From positions 1-64,000 of the forward strand of contig NZ_JAHFZZ010000023.1 in the NCBI RefSeq assembly GCF_018603905.1: DNA of 64,000 nucleotides, given 5' to 3'. The notes below the pieces were generated by a model. That model was not told the origin of the DNA. It made no database searches and saw nothing but the letters and a program-made list of their open reading frames with translations. Position 1 is the stretch's first letter. The number at the start of each line of letters is the position of its first letter. The translations under genes and the position numbers were made by a program. Shown one piece after another: positions 34,468 to 42,209 of this stretch. The DNA is from Nonomuraea sp. NEAU-A123 (GTDB taxonomy: Bacteria > Actinomycetota > Actinomycetes > Streptosporangiales > Streptosporangiaceae).

Positions 34468-34540
34468 CCCGAAGGCCCACTTCAAGAGACAACTTGGCGG
34501 CCTGTCTCCCTTTCCCGCTGCTCAGCGGTGGGGGCCGGGG

Positions 34541-34577
34541 CGTGACCAGCCGTGGCGGTGGCACTCGGCTGGTCACG
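34541..34577. terminator. hairpin 4 of the cluster
   Basis: CGTGACCAGCCG (34541-34552) pairs perfectly with CGGCTGGTCACG (34566-34577), with a 13-base loop. It lies four bases past the stop of the leftward small gene at 34582, so it is the likely terminator of the ATPase operon. Confidence 0.7.
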
Positions 34578-34581
34578 AGCA

Positions 34582-34767
34582 TCAAGGTTGGCGCTCTAGC
34601 TTGGCGTCCAGTTGGTCGAGATCACCGGCAACAAGCGTGAGGGGCATTCCTCCTCGGCGCTGATCGTCAGTCATAGTCGCCGACTTCCGAGCTGCCCCGA
34701 CGCCGATAGCCAGGTCAGGAAAGATGTCCCACTGATCGAACTTCTCTGCGAGACGTTGGGGGGTCAT
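34582..34767 (-). CDS. small partner protein of the ATPase
   Basis: The 61-residue protein reads MTPQRLAEKFDQWDIFPD and ends DQLDAKLERQP. Short acidic proteins of this type (T-P-x-x-L-A-x-x-F-x-x-W-x-I-F) sit next to HATPase/DUF397 modules in actinomycetes, in my recollection; function is unknown. Its ATG overlaps the stop of the ATPase gene by four bases, so the two are translated together. A strong hairpin follows. Confidence 0.65.
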   Translation of the reverse strand: MTPQRLAEKFDQWDIFPDLAIGVGAARKSATMTDDQRRGGMPLTLVAGDLDQLDAKLERQP

Positions 34768-35213
34768 CTGGGCTCCTGGTCGGGCAGGGAGTGGGGGATC
34801 TCAAGGTCGCACCACACGACGCGGCGGCCGAGCGGAGTGACGTATGTGCCGCACCGCATGGAGAGCCTGCTTACGATGTCGAGGCCGCGGCCCGACTCGG
34901 CCTCAGCCTGCGGAGACTGGCCAGGGATGAATCGTGGCTCTGGAGCCGGGACACCTGGGTCAATTACCTCCAGACGGATGAAGCCGTTCCCGTAGCCCAT
35001 CCGTAGTTTGAGCCAGTCGCGCTGCCGGCCTTGCGGCACGTGCACACAGGCGTTCGTCACCAGTTCGGAGACGACTTGGAGTACGTCGTCCCGTACCGGG
35101 TCACTGGCGGCAAGCCATATCTTGATCGCTTGCCGCGCATGCCAGGGCGCTTTGACATTTCGACGTAGCGTTATGAACGTCGATACGACAATTTCCGCTG
35201 TTTGTGCTGGCAT
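34764..35213 (-). CDS. HATPase_c anti-sigma/AbaA-like regulatory ATPase
   Basis: From ATG 35213 the protein has 149 residues. It is a stand-alone GHKL ATPase domain: VLQVVSELVTNACVHVPQGR (N-box), IRLEVIDPGVPAPEPRFIPG (G1) and ESGRGLDIVSRLSMRCG (G2). Such RsbW-like proteins bind sigma factors or other partners, or act beside XRE/DUF397 proteins as in abaA/whiJ loci. An open frame continues to 35372 but shows no family features. It is divergent from the XRE gene and coupled to the small downstream gene. Confidence 0.85.
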   Translation of the reverse strand: MPAQTAEIVVSTFITLRRNVKAPWHARQAIKIWLAASDPVRDDVLQVVSELVTNACVHVPQGRQRDWLKLRMGYGNGFIRLEVIDPGVPAPEPRFIPGQSPQAEAESGRGLDIVSRLSMRCGTYVTPLGRRVVWCDLEIPHSLPDQEPR

Positions 35214-35376
35214 AGAATCACCCACTATGTCTGGGTTCGATATGCGGCCCGCATCACAACGAGGGCAGAGTTGTCCTGTTATGAGCGACTGAACCGCCGT
35301 CCTTTGTTCCCCGAAGGGCATTTCCAAGAATGCTCTGGGCCAGGTAGTTTTGGGATAGGGCGGCAGCGACACCTTT

Positions 35377-35416
35377 CAACAATTCTGTTGCGGCTGTTGT
35401 TGTTGCCGTCCGCAAC
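35377..35416. promoter_or_regulatory. nested palindromes upstream of the XRE gene
   Basis: CAACA-N4-TGTTG (35377-35390) overlaps GTTGCGG...CCGCAAC (arms 35387-35393 and 35410-35416), 30-60 bases before ATG 35447. These are candidate operators for the XRE regulator, within the divergent promoter region. Confidence 0.45.
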
Positions 35417-35446
35417 TCCTGTTGTCCCTCTGAACGGAGTGTCGAA

Positions 35447-36274
35447 ATGCCAGCAGGGCCAGACCTACCGCCGGCCACCTCCCCAGAGGTGATTTTCGGC
35501 CTTGAGTTGCGCAGGCTGCGCAATGCTCAGGGCTGGTCGCTAGAAGCGTTCGGATCCAGGGTCGGGTACTCCGGGACGATGATCGGTTACTACGAGCTTG
35601 CGAAGCGGCCAGTGCCCGAGGAGTTCGTGACGCGCGCCGAAGAGGTTCTAGGACTCCGGGGGGAACTGGTGGCGCTCTGGAAAGAGATCAATCCGAAGGT
35701 CGCGCCGAAGTGGTTCAGGGAGTGGCCGAAGATCGAGGCGGCGGCCCGGACCATACGGAGCTGGGAACCGCTCATTGTGCCGGGCCTGCTGCAAACAGCT
35801 GACTATGCTCGTGCTGTTCTGCGGGGCAGGCCAGGAGCGACCGAAGAGGAGGTCGAGCAGGCGCTTGAGGCGCGGCTCCAGCGGCAAACCATCTTCGACC
35901 GGCCTACGTGTCCCATGTTCACCGGTGTCATGGATGAGGGCGTCTTGCATCGTCAGATCGGCGGACGCGAGGGCATGCGGCAACAGCTTGAGCGGCTGCT
36001 GTCGCTGACCGACCATCCGAAGATCACGATTCAGATCGTCCCGCTTGAGACCGAACAGACCACGGGCCTTCTCGGCGGCTTCGCCATCGCACAGCTACCC
36101 AATGCGCAGCACTGGGCTTACCTGGAGTCTCCATCCAGCGGCCAAGTAACCGATCGCGCGGAAGAGGTGCAGGCTATTAGCCTGAGGTACGAAACGATCC
36201 GTGCATGGGCACACCCCTTGCATGTCACCAAGAACGTGCTGCGCGAGATGCTAGGGAGGTATGAGCATGAATGA
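35447..36274 (+). CDS. XRE-family regulator with DUF5753 domain (WhiJ-like)
   Basis: The 275-residue protein has an N-terminal HTH_31/XRE domain (about 15-70: FGLELRRLRNAQGWSLEAFG, SRVGYSGTMIGYYELAKRPV). The DUF5753 domain (about 95-270) includes EPLIVPGLLQTADYARAVL, EARLQRQTIFDRP, and VPLETEQTTGLLGGFAIAQL. WhiJ-like proteins of this type act with a downstream DUF397 protein, which relieves DNA binding in the Streptomyces model. GGAG lies eight bases before ATG 35447. It may control the adjacent RiPP genes; that is inference from position. Confidence 0.92.
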   Translation: MPAGPDLPPATSPEVIFGLELRRLRNAQGWSLEAFGSRVGYSGTMIGYYELAKRPVPEEFVTRAEEVLGLRGELVALWKEINPKVAPKWFREWPKIEAAARTIRSWEPLIVPGLLQTADYARAVLRGRPGATEEEVEQALEARLQRQTIFDRPTCPMFTGVMDEGVLHRQIGGREGMRQQLERLLSLTDHPKITIQIVPLETEQTTGLLGGFAIAQLPNAQHWAYLESPSSGQVTDRAEEVQAISLRYETIRAWAHPLHVTKNVLREMLGRYEHE

Positions 36275-36485
36275 GGAGCTGTCCGAGGAACTGGCCGGCG
36301 CCGCATGGCGTAAGGCCAAGGCATCGGGCTCGAACAACGGCAACTGTCTGGAGGTTGCCCCGCTGTCCGGTGGGCGTGTCGGTATTCGCGACACTGAGGC
36401 TCCCGACCAGGCCCCGTACGTCGTCACTGCTCCCGTGTGGGAAGCTTTCAAAGACGGCGTCCGAAAGGGCGAATTCGACTTCTAA
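36267..36485 (+). CDS. DUF397 protein, WhiJ partner
   Basis: The 72-residue protein has the DUF397 pattern: AAWRKAKASGSNNGNCLEVA, then GGRVGIRDTEAPDQAPYVVT, then WEAFKDGVRKGEFDF. The usual family consensus is W-R-K-S-S-x-S-x-x-x-x-x-C-V-E-V-A. ATG 36267 is eight bases after GGGAGG, while an ATG at 36261 is too close. It overlaps the XRE gene by eight bases, so translation is coupled. It is thought to bind and modulate the XRE partner. A strong terminator follows at once. Confidence 0.9.
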   Translation: MNEELSEELAGAAWRKAKASGSNNGNCLEVAPLSGGRVGIRDTEAPDQAPYVVTAPVWEAFKDGVRKGEFDF

Positions 36486-36491
36486 TGGCAC

Positions 36492-36524
36492 GCAAAGCTC
36501 CCGATGTTACATCGGGGGCTTTGC
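36492..36524 (+). terminator. strong hairpin terminator after DUF397
   Basis: GCAAAGC-T-CCCGATG-TTA-CATCGGG-G-GCTTTGC is a 14-bp stem with one mismatch and a 3-base loop, beginning six bases after the DUF397 stop and followed by a T-rich stretch. It separates the regulatory module from the RiPP locus. Confidence 0.85.
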
Positions 36525-36580
36525 TATTGCTATATTCTGGTTTGTCTTGTTGGTTGTGCCACAAACAATCGCCACATCTG

Positions 36581-36598
36581 GCCTAACTTGAATTAGGC
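36581..36598. promoter_or_regulatory. GCCTAA-N6-TTAGGC palindrome before the RiPP precursor
   Basis: A perfect 6-6-6 inverted repeat lies 43 bases before the precursor start, in an A+T-rich stretch that is unusual for this DNA. It is a good operator candidate for a local regulator such as the XRE protein. GGTTGTGCCACAAAC at about 36552 is a second, weaker symmetric element. Confidence 0.55.
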
Positions 36599-36641
36599 AT
36601 CTAGCGTCAGGTGGAGAACGGTCCCCTACATGGAGGCTCAA

Positions 36642-36884
36642 ATGACCTTGACGCAAGATCAGCCTGTACGCCCGTGGGGTTTGGGCCGGATGGCCAAGCC
36701 TTCCCCGGTGGGACCACCGGAGTACGCCACCGTCGAATTCGACCCCGCAACCCAGCTCACCCACTTCTACGACGCCGGGGGCGAGATCGTGGACATGCAG
36801 AGGGGCACGGTGACCAAGTCGCCAAAGAACCAGGGGAACGACGGCACGGGCGGCCCGCTAGTTTCAGACGATTCCGACGACTGA
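36642..36884 (+). CDS. graspetide-type RiPP precursor peptide
   Basis: The 80-residue peptide starts at ATG 36642, five bases after GGAGG; an ATG at 36630 overlaps that ribosome site. The leader has RPWGLGRM (10-17) and ATVEFDPATQ and THFYDAGGEIV, the hallmark of the putative ATP-grasp target RiPP family (TIGR04186 type). The C-terminal core (about 54-80) has Thr56, Thr58, Ser60, GNDGTGG (65-71) and an acidic tail SDDSDD. Hydroxyl and carboxyl side chains suit ester crosslinks, and Asp67-Gly68 is a plausible aspartimide site. Its stop overlaps the ligase ATG (TGATG). Confidence 0.88.
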   Translation: MTLTQDQPVRPWGLGRMAKPSPVGPPEYATVEFDPATQLTHFYDAGGEIVDMQRGTVTKSPKNQGNDGTGGPLVSDDSDD

Positions 36885-37858
36885 TGTCGCGCACCCCGCG
36901 CACCGTGTTGGTCGTCACGTCTCCAGCGGACGAGACGGCCAACACGGTCATTCGAGCCTTGCAGGAGCGCAGGGCGCACGTGGCTCGCGTTGATCCAGCC
37001 GACATCGGGGCAGGGCTGACATTCAGCGCCCGCATCGGGGACGGCCGCGACTGGTGGAGTGGCCAACTGGTGACGCCAAGCCGCAAAGCACCCCTGGAAG
37101 AGATAGGGGCGGTCTACTATCGTCGGCCGAGCCCTTTGCGCAGCGACGCCACCGACGAACAGGCCCGGTTGTTCGCGATCAACGAGGCCCGTCACGGGCT
37201 GGGTGGCCTGTTGAGAAACCTACCGAACGGCCGCTATGTCAACCACCCCGGGGCGACAGAAAGAGCAGATTTCAAGATTGCTCAGTTGCGGGTGGCAGCC
37301 CGCCTCGGCATGCGCATTCCCAATACGCTCGTAACGAACGATCTGGACGCTGCTCGAGAATTCGCCCTCAAGCATGTGCAGGTCATCTACAAGTCATTTC
37401 GATCGGTCCCGGCCGCCCCGGACGGCCGCGTGGGTGCGATATGGACACAGCGCGTAAATCCGGATGAATTGGACCACTCGGTATCCATGACGGCGCACAT
37501 GTTCCAGGAAAAGATCCAAAAGTCGAGTGACGCCAGAGTGACCGTAGTCGGTCGCCAGGTGTTCGCCACTAGGATTACGCACCCGGACGATGCCGTCGAC
37601 TGGAGGGAGGGAGACTGGGACGATCTGATGTATGGCCACATTGACGTGCCCGAAGTGATCAAGAGTGCTCTATACGCCTACCTCGGACATTTTGGCCTTG
37701 TATTCGGATGTTTTGACTTTGCCCTCGAAGACGGCGAATTTGGCGAAGCCTGGACATTCATGGAGTGCAATCCAAACGGCCAGTGGGCGTGGCTTCCAGA
37801 TTTCGGCACGATAGCGCAGGCCTTCGCCGACGTACTACTTGAAGGATGGTGGCCATGA
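36884..37858 (+). CDS. ATP-grasp RiPP maturase (graspetide synthetase)
   Basis: The 324-residue enzyme belongs to the SAV_5884-type ATP-grasp peptide maturases. It starts RTVLVVTSPADETANTVIRA (preATP-grasp). ERADFKIAQLRVAARLGMRI and VIYKSFRSV carry the ATP-binding lysines. The C-terminal metal-binding block is FMECNPNGQWAWL. It would activate Asp/Glu side chains of the precursor as acyl phosphates and join them to Thr/Ser (ester) or Lys (amide). ATG 36884 overlaps the precursor stop by one base, and the next gene starts inside its stop. Confidence 0.92.
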   Translation: MSRTPRTVLVVTSPADETANTVIRALQERRAHVARVDPADIGAGLTFSARIGDGRDWWSGQLVTPSRKAPLEEIGAVYYRRPSPLRSDATDEQARLFAINEARHGLGGLLRNLPNGRYVNHPGATERADFKIAQLRVAARLGMRIPNTLVTNDLDAAREFALKHVQVIYKSFRSVPAAPDGRVGAIWTQRVNPDELDHSVSMTAHMFQEKIQKSSDARVTVVGRQVFATRITHPDDAVDWREGDWDDLMYGHIDVPEVIKSALYAYLGHFGLVFGCFDFALEDGEFGEAWTFMECNPNGQWAWLPDFGTIAQAFADVLLEGWWP

Positions 37859-38985
37859 GCGACACGGCCGCAACGCTCCGCCTCGAACTGGCAGACAAAA
37901 TAGGGTCTGTCAGTTGGCGAAAGGCACTGGAGACGGTGCCCCGCGAACGGTTCTTGGGAGAAGCTGTTTATCGCCCCGACAAGAACCGATTCGGCTGGTG
38001 GACACCCGTCCGCCGCGCCGACGCACCCGAGGGCGCATGGCTCGCCCTGGCATACGCCAACGAGACATGGCCGACTCAGGTTGAGGGACTCCTGGCTGAA
38101 GACTCGACACGGCCCGTATCTGGGTACCCGTCGTCATCATCCACGCTTCCCGGCCTGGTCGTACGGATGCTTGAGGCCGCCGAGATCGAGGAGGGCAACA
38201 AGGTCCTGGAGATCGGAACAGGCACGGGCTACTCAACCGCGCTGATGTGTCAGCGACTTGGAAACGACGCCGTCTTTTCGATCGAGTACGACCCGCTGGT
38301 TGCCGCCCGCGCCCGTGACGCGATCACGGGTGCAGGCTACGCTCCCACGCTGGTGGAGGGCGACGGGCTGCGCGGGTACGCAGAGAACGCCAAATACGAT
38401 CGGCTCATCGCGACCTGCTCTGTCCGCACGATCCCCCGGGAGTGGCCGCAACAGATTCGTGTCGGGGGGACCATCACAGCTCCGTTGTCAGGATGGATGG
38501 GTGAGACCGCGTTCGCGCATCTCACCGTGGCCGACGACGGCACGGCGAGCGGCCGTTTCCTTGAAGATGACCTCTCCTTCATGACCGCCCGATCACACCT
38601 GCCCCCGCCGCGTCCGCCGTTGGTGAGGGGTTTGGGGATTGCCCGCGAGTCCAGAGTCGATCCGTCGGTCCTCCAGGACAGAACAGCTCTATGGGTCGCC
38701 CAGCTCGCCATTCCGCAGGCGCAAGTTGCCTGGGGCGATGGCGCCACGTTCCTCGTCGACGCCAGCACCGGTTCGCGGGCCGAAGCCCAACCAGATCCCG
38801 CAGGTGGATGGACTGTGCGCCAGCACGGACCGCTCAAACTGTGGGACGCGGTCGAGAAGGCCATCGAAACGTGGCAGGAAGCAGGCAGCCCGCATAAGTC
38901 TGGCTTCGGGCTCACGGTCACCCGTGAGGGCCAGCGGGTGTGGCTTGGTAACCCTGCTGGGCCGAACTGGAGTCTGCCGGCGTAG
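37855..38985 (+). CDS. PIMT-like O-methyltransferase of the graspetide system
   Basis: The 376-residue protein is a protein-L-isoaspartate methyltransferase homologue. The core is PSSSSTLPGLVVRMLEAAEI followed by KVLEIGTGTGYSTALMCQRL (SAM site) and TLVEGDGLRGYAENAKYDRL, with a longer family-specific C-terminal domain (TIGR04188 type). In characterised relatives (fuscimiditide, amycolimiditide) it methylates a specific core Asp, which then closes to a stable aspartimide. ATG 37855 overlaps the ligase stop (ATGA), and GAAGGA lies upstream. An in-frame ATG at 37846 is possible. Confidence 0.9.
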   Translation: MSDTAATLRLELADKIGSVSWRKALETVPRERFLGEAVYRPDKNRFGWWTPVRRADAPEGAWLALAYANETWPTQVEGLLAEDSTRPVSGYPSSSSTLPGLVVRMLEAAEIEEGNKVLEIGTGTGYSTALMCQRLGNDAVFSIEYDPLVAARARDAITGAGYAPTLVEGDGLRGYAENAKYDRLIATCSVRTIPREWPQQIRVGGTITAPLSGWMGETAFAHLTVADDGTASGRFLEDDLSFMTARSHLPPPRPPLVRGLGIARESRVDPSVLQDRTALWVAQLAIPQAQVAWGDGATFLVDASTGSRAEAQPDPAGGWTVRQHGPLKLWDAVEKAIETWQEAGSPHKSGFGLTVTREGQRVWLGNPAGPNWSLPA

Positions 38986-39024
38986 AAGGTCTCTGCTCGA
39001 AGTCGAAAACGAGCCTGGCAGCTC

Positions 39025-39879
39025 TCACGGCCTTTCGGAGGCCGGCTCCTCCACGATGGCGAAACGGTCGGCGAACGCAGCTCTGTTGGCGGAATCGGGT
39101 GAGCGGTCCCAGACCGCGAAGACAACCCGTTCGAACACAGTCGAGAATGCGCCGCCTGCGGTGAGATGGTGGTGAAATGCCTCGGCGACGTGGCGCGGGT
39201 CGTTGCGGAACACCCCGCATCCCCAGGCACCGAGCACCAGTTGGCGCGCGCCGTGGTGAGCGGCCACGGCCAGTACTCGTTCCGCACGCTGGTGGAGCAC
39301 ACGCTGGATTCGGTTCCGCGCGCTCGGCTCACGGCGCAGCACTTGTCCGGCATTGGGAGCGGGGCAGGTCAGGAACGAGACCGGATATGGCTCGGTCAGC
39401 AATCGGCCGTCGTCGTCGCGGTGCACGGGAACGTCGGGGGACCAGATGACGCGGTGACTGTAGAGCAGGTCAGGGGAGTCGCGGTGGGCGGCGTAGAAGT
39501 CGGGAGCCTGAAGGAGGCAGGGATACAACAGAGCGTTGCGACAGAGATCCTCTTCCTGTGCTTTGGCGCCGCCGAGGTAGCCACCTCCGGGGTTACGGGC
39601 CGAGGCGAAGTTCAAAACGGCGATCCGGTCGGCCCCGGCAAGGTGCAGCCGTCGCGCGGCCTGAAGGCTGCCCTCGGGCGTCACCTCGAAAGACGTCCGG
39701 TGACCGGTCGCTGTGTGGGGCACATCGACGAGCCCGTCCGGTGGATGGCTCACGGTGCCGGAGACCGCTGCCTCCAGCGCCGGGCCCACGACGACGATGG
39801 TGCCATCATCGGTCGTGTACTGGCCATCGGTGATGATCTGGGCGTTGACGGCCGCGATCCCACGCAATCTTCTGCTCAC
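39025..39879 (-). CDS. bacterial-type poly(ADP-ribose) glycohydrolase (TIGR02452 family)
   Basis: The 284-residue macrodomain-type enzyme has the catalytic loop GGGYLGGAKAQEEDLCR: GGG at 98-100 and Gln108-Glu109-Glu110. RIAVLNFASARNPGGG precedes it and RQLVLGAWGCGVFRNDP is the later macrodomain phosphate loop. It removes ADP-ribose polymers, or acts on related ADP-ribosyl groups. The architecture is that of the Thermomonospora/bacterial PARG group. It is convergent with the RiPP methyltransferase and has no obvious ADP-ribosyltransferase neighbour. Confidence 0.9.
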   Translation of the reverse strand: MSRRLRGIAAVNAQIITDGQYTTDDGTIVVVGPALEAAVSGTVSHPPDGLVDVPHTATGHRTSFEVTPEGSLQAARRLHLAGADRIAVLNFASARNPGGGYLGGAKAQEEDLCRNALLYPCLLQAPDFYAAHRDSPDLLYSHRVIWSPDVPVHRDDDGRLLTEPYPVSFLTCPAPNAGQVLRREPSARNRIQRVLHQRAERVLAVAAHHGARQLVLGAWGCGVFRNDPRHVAEAFHHHLTAGGAFSTVFERVVFAVWDRSPDSANRAAFADRFAIVEEPASERP

Positions 39880-40267
39880 GCGTCCGCATGCTAGGCCGTG
39901 ACCATCTCACCGGGCGAACAGTTTTGCCCGGCTAAGAATCGCCACGCACGCCCGTCCCGCTGACCCACCTGGTCGAGGAGTCGCGCCGCCCGGGCCGATC
40001 GAGGCCGACGAACACGCCGTACTCTGCCAGACCCTGTAGGCGTCCTCCACCGACATCACCGAGCAGACCGCATCGTGGGTGCGCCCGCGGGCACCGTACC
40101 GCAGCAGACGCCAGGATGTAAGGGAGGTGCAAGTGATGAGAAAGCATCAAAGTGACAATTGTCGCGATTGCTAATATTCGCGCGTCCCTGACCACTTCCT
40201 CTCAGCTCGCCCTCCCACGGTTCATCGAGCAGATTCCAGGTGGCCGGGCCGACAGGACAGGGTAGTC
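39880..40267. other. intergenic, hairpin and a mini-frame
   Basis: The 388-base gap holds CCGGGC...GCCCGG (39910-39931, small hairpin). At 40136 there is a 12-codon frame with its own GGGAGG. I see no larger gene; open frames on both strands lack codon bias. The last 60 bases before 40268 show no clear ribosome site. Confidence 0.5.
40136..40174 (+). CDS. possible 12-residue leader peptide
   Basis: MRKHQSDNCRDC is encoded from ATG 40136, eight bases after GGGAGG, and stops at TAA. It lies 94 bases before the ion-channel gene and ends with Cys-Arg-Asp-Cys. It could be an upstream frame controlling the channel gene, or chance. A GTG at 40127 would add three residues. Confidence 0.25.
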   Translation: MRKHQSDNCRDC

Positions 40268-42145
40268 ATGGCCACACGACGAGAACTTCTGCGCTACCGG
40301 TTCGACAACAGCATGTCGAAAGGCACACCGGCACTCATTGGCTGGCTCGCGCTGGTCACCGTCGTCATGGTCACGGTGTTCGCGGGCCTGTCCATGCTCT
40401 TCGCCGACAAGGACGTACACGATAGCTGGTACGAAGCGCTGTGGGGCAGCCTCATGCGCGCGATGGACGCCGGCACCGTGGCGGGCGACAACGAGGGCAG
40501 CGCGATCTTCACGATCCTCGGGTTCACCATCACGATCGGCGGCCTGCTCATCGTCTCCAGCCTCATCGGCGTGCTCACCACCGGCCTGGACAACAAGCTG
40601 ACCGAGCTGCGCAAGGGCCGCTCCAGAATCGTCGAGTCCGGCCACACGGCGCTGATCGGCTGGTCGGACCAGATCTTCACGATCATCCCGGAGCTGGTCG
40701 AGGCCAACGAGAGCGAGGCCAAGTCCTGCATCGCCATCCTCGGCGACGGCGACAAGCTGGAGATGGAGGAGGAACTGCGCGCGCGGGTCGGCGACACGGG
40801 CAAGACCCGGATTGTCGTACGCAGTGGCAGCCCGGCCGAGCCGTCCGACCTCGACCTGCTCAGCCTGGACACCGCCCGCTCGATCATCGTGCTCTCGCCG
40901 CCCGGCGAGGACTCCGACGCGCACGTCATCAAGACGTTGCTCGCGCTGACCAACCGCAACTGGCGCAGGCGACGCCCGCCGATCATCACCTCGGTAATCG
41001 ACACCAACAACCTGGCCGCCGCCAAGCTGGCCGGAGGCGGCCACGCACAGGTGGTCGACAGCGATGACATCGCCTCACGGCTCATCGTCCAGACCTCCCG
41101 CCAGTCGGGCCTGTCGGTGGTCTGCACAGATTTGCTGGACTTCGGCGGCGACGAGATCTACATGCGGGCCGAGCCGAAGCTGACCGGCTTCCCGTACGGG
41201 GAGGCGCTGTTCGCCTACGGGACCGCCTCCCTGATCGGGATCCGGCACGGCGACGGCTCGGTGGTACTGAACCCGCCGATGGACACCCTGATCATGGACG
41301 GCGACCAGATGATCATGATCGCTGAGGACGACTCGACCATCCGGCTCGTCCGCAGCTTCCCGCCCATCGTCCAGCAGGCGATCACCCACCCCGCCCGCCA
41401 GCCCACGCCCCCGGAACGCACGCTCCTACTGGGCTGGAACGATCGCGCCCCGAAGATCGTCGCCGAGCTCGCTCAGTACGTCTCTCCCGGCTCGGCGCTG
41501 AACATCGCGGCCAGCGTCATCGAGAACACCGAGCACCTGGACCGGCTCACCGTCGAGCTACGCGACCTGGTGGTGAACGTCAAGGAGTGCGACACCACCG
41601 ACCGTTTCACGCTGGAGTCGCTGGACCCAGGCATGTTCGACCACATCATCGTGCTGGCCGACGGGCACCTGGAGTCGCAGCACGCCGACTCGCGCACCCT
41701 GGTCACCCTGCTGCACCTGCGCGACATGGGCTCCCAGACCGGGCAGCGGTTCCCGATCGTCAGCGAGATGAACGACGACCGCAACCGCCGCCTGGGCCAG
41801 GTCACCCAGGCCGACGACTTCGTGGTCGGCGACAAGCTGATCAGCCTGCTGATGACTCAGCTCTCGGAAAACCCGCACCTGGGCGCGGTGTTCGACTACC
41901 TGTTCGACGCCGAGGGCTCGGAGATCTACCTCAAGCCTGCCACCGACTACGTCCACCCCGGCATGACGGTCAGCTTCGCCACCGTCATCGCCTCGGCGCG
42001 GATGCGCGGCGAGACCGCCATCGGCTACCGGCTGCAGGTCGAGTCCACCGCCCCGCCCAATTTCGGCGTGGTGCTCAACCCCGGCAAATCCGACCCGGTA
42101 ACGCTCGGCCCCCGCGACATGGTCATCGTCCTCGCCGAAGATTGA
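40268..42145 (+). CDS. CASTOR/POLLUX-type ion channel protein
   Basis: The 625-residue protein has two N-terminal helices (about 22-45 and 80-105) around a pore-like segment (ALWGSLMRAMDAGTVAGDN). Two tandem RCK/TrkA-N-like Rossmann regions follow: GHTALIGWSDQIFTIIPELV near 125 and RTLLLGWNDRAPKIVAELAQ near 385. The GDN turn and the domain order match bacterial homologues of plant CASTOR/POLLUX/SYM8 channels. It probably conducts K+ or Ca2+ and is gated by a cytosolic ring. Plain ATG start; regulation is not evident. Confidence 0.88.
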   Translation: MATRRELLRYRFDNSMSKGTPALIGWLALVTVVMVTVFAGLSMLFADKDVHDSWYEALWGSLMRAMDAGTVAGDNEGSAIFTILGFTITIGGLLIVSSLIGVLTTGLDNKLTELRKGRSRIVESGHTALIGWSDQIFTIIPELVEANESEAKSCIAILGDGDKLEMEEELRARVGDTGKTRIVVRSGSPAEPSDLDLLSLDTARSIIVLSPPGEDSDAHVIKTLLALTNRNWRRRRPPIITSVIDTNNLAAAKLAGGGHAQVVDSDDIASRLIVQTSRQSGLSVVCTDLLDFGGDEIYMRAEPKLTGFPYGEALFAYGTASLIGIRHGDGSVVLNPPMDTLIMDGDQMIMIAEDDSTIRLVRSFPPIVQQAITHPARQPTPPERTLLLGWNDRAPKIVAELAQYVSPGSALNIAASVIENTEHLDRLTVELRDLVVNVKECDTTDRFTLESLDPGMFDHIIVLADGHLESQHADSRTLVTLLHLRDMGSQTGQRFPIVSEMNDDRNRRLGQVTQADDFVVGDKLISLLMTQLSENPHLGAVFDYLFDAEGSEIYLKPATDYVHPGMTVSFATVIASARMRGETAIGYRLQVESTAPPNFGVVLNPGKSDPVTLGPRDMVIVLAED

Positions 42146-42209
42146 TCCCTTTTCCGGCACGCCCGGTAGAACCAGCGCAGGCACGTTCTAGCGGCGCCAA
42201 TGGCTGGTC

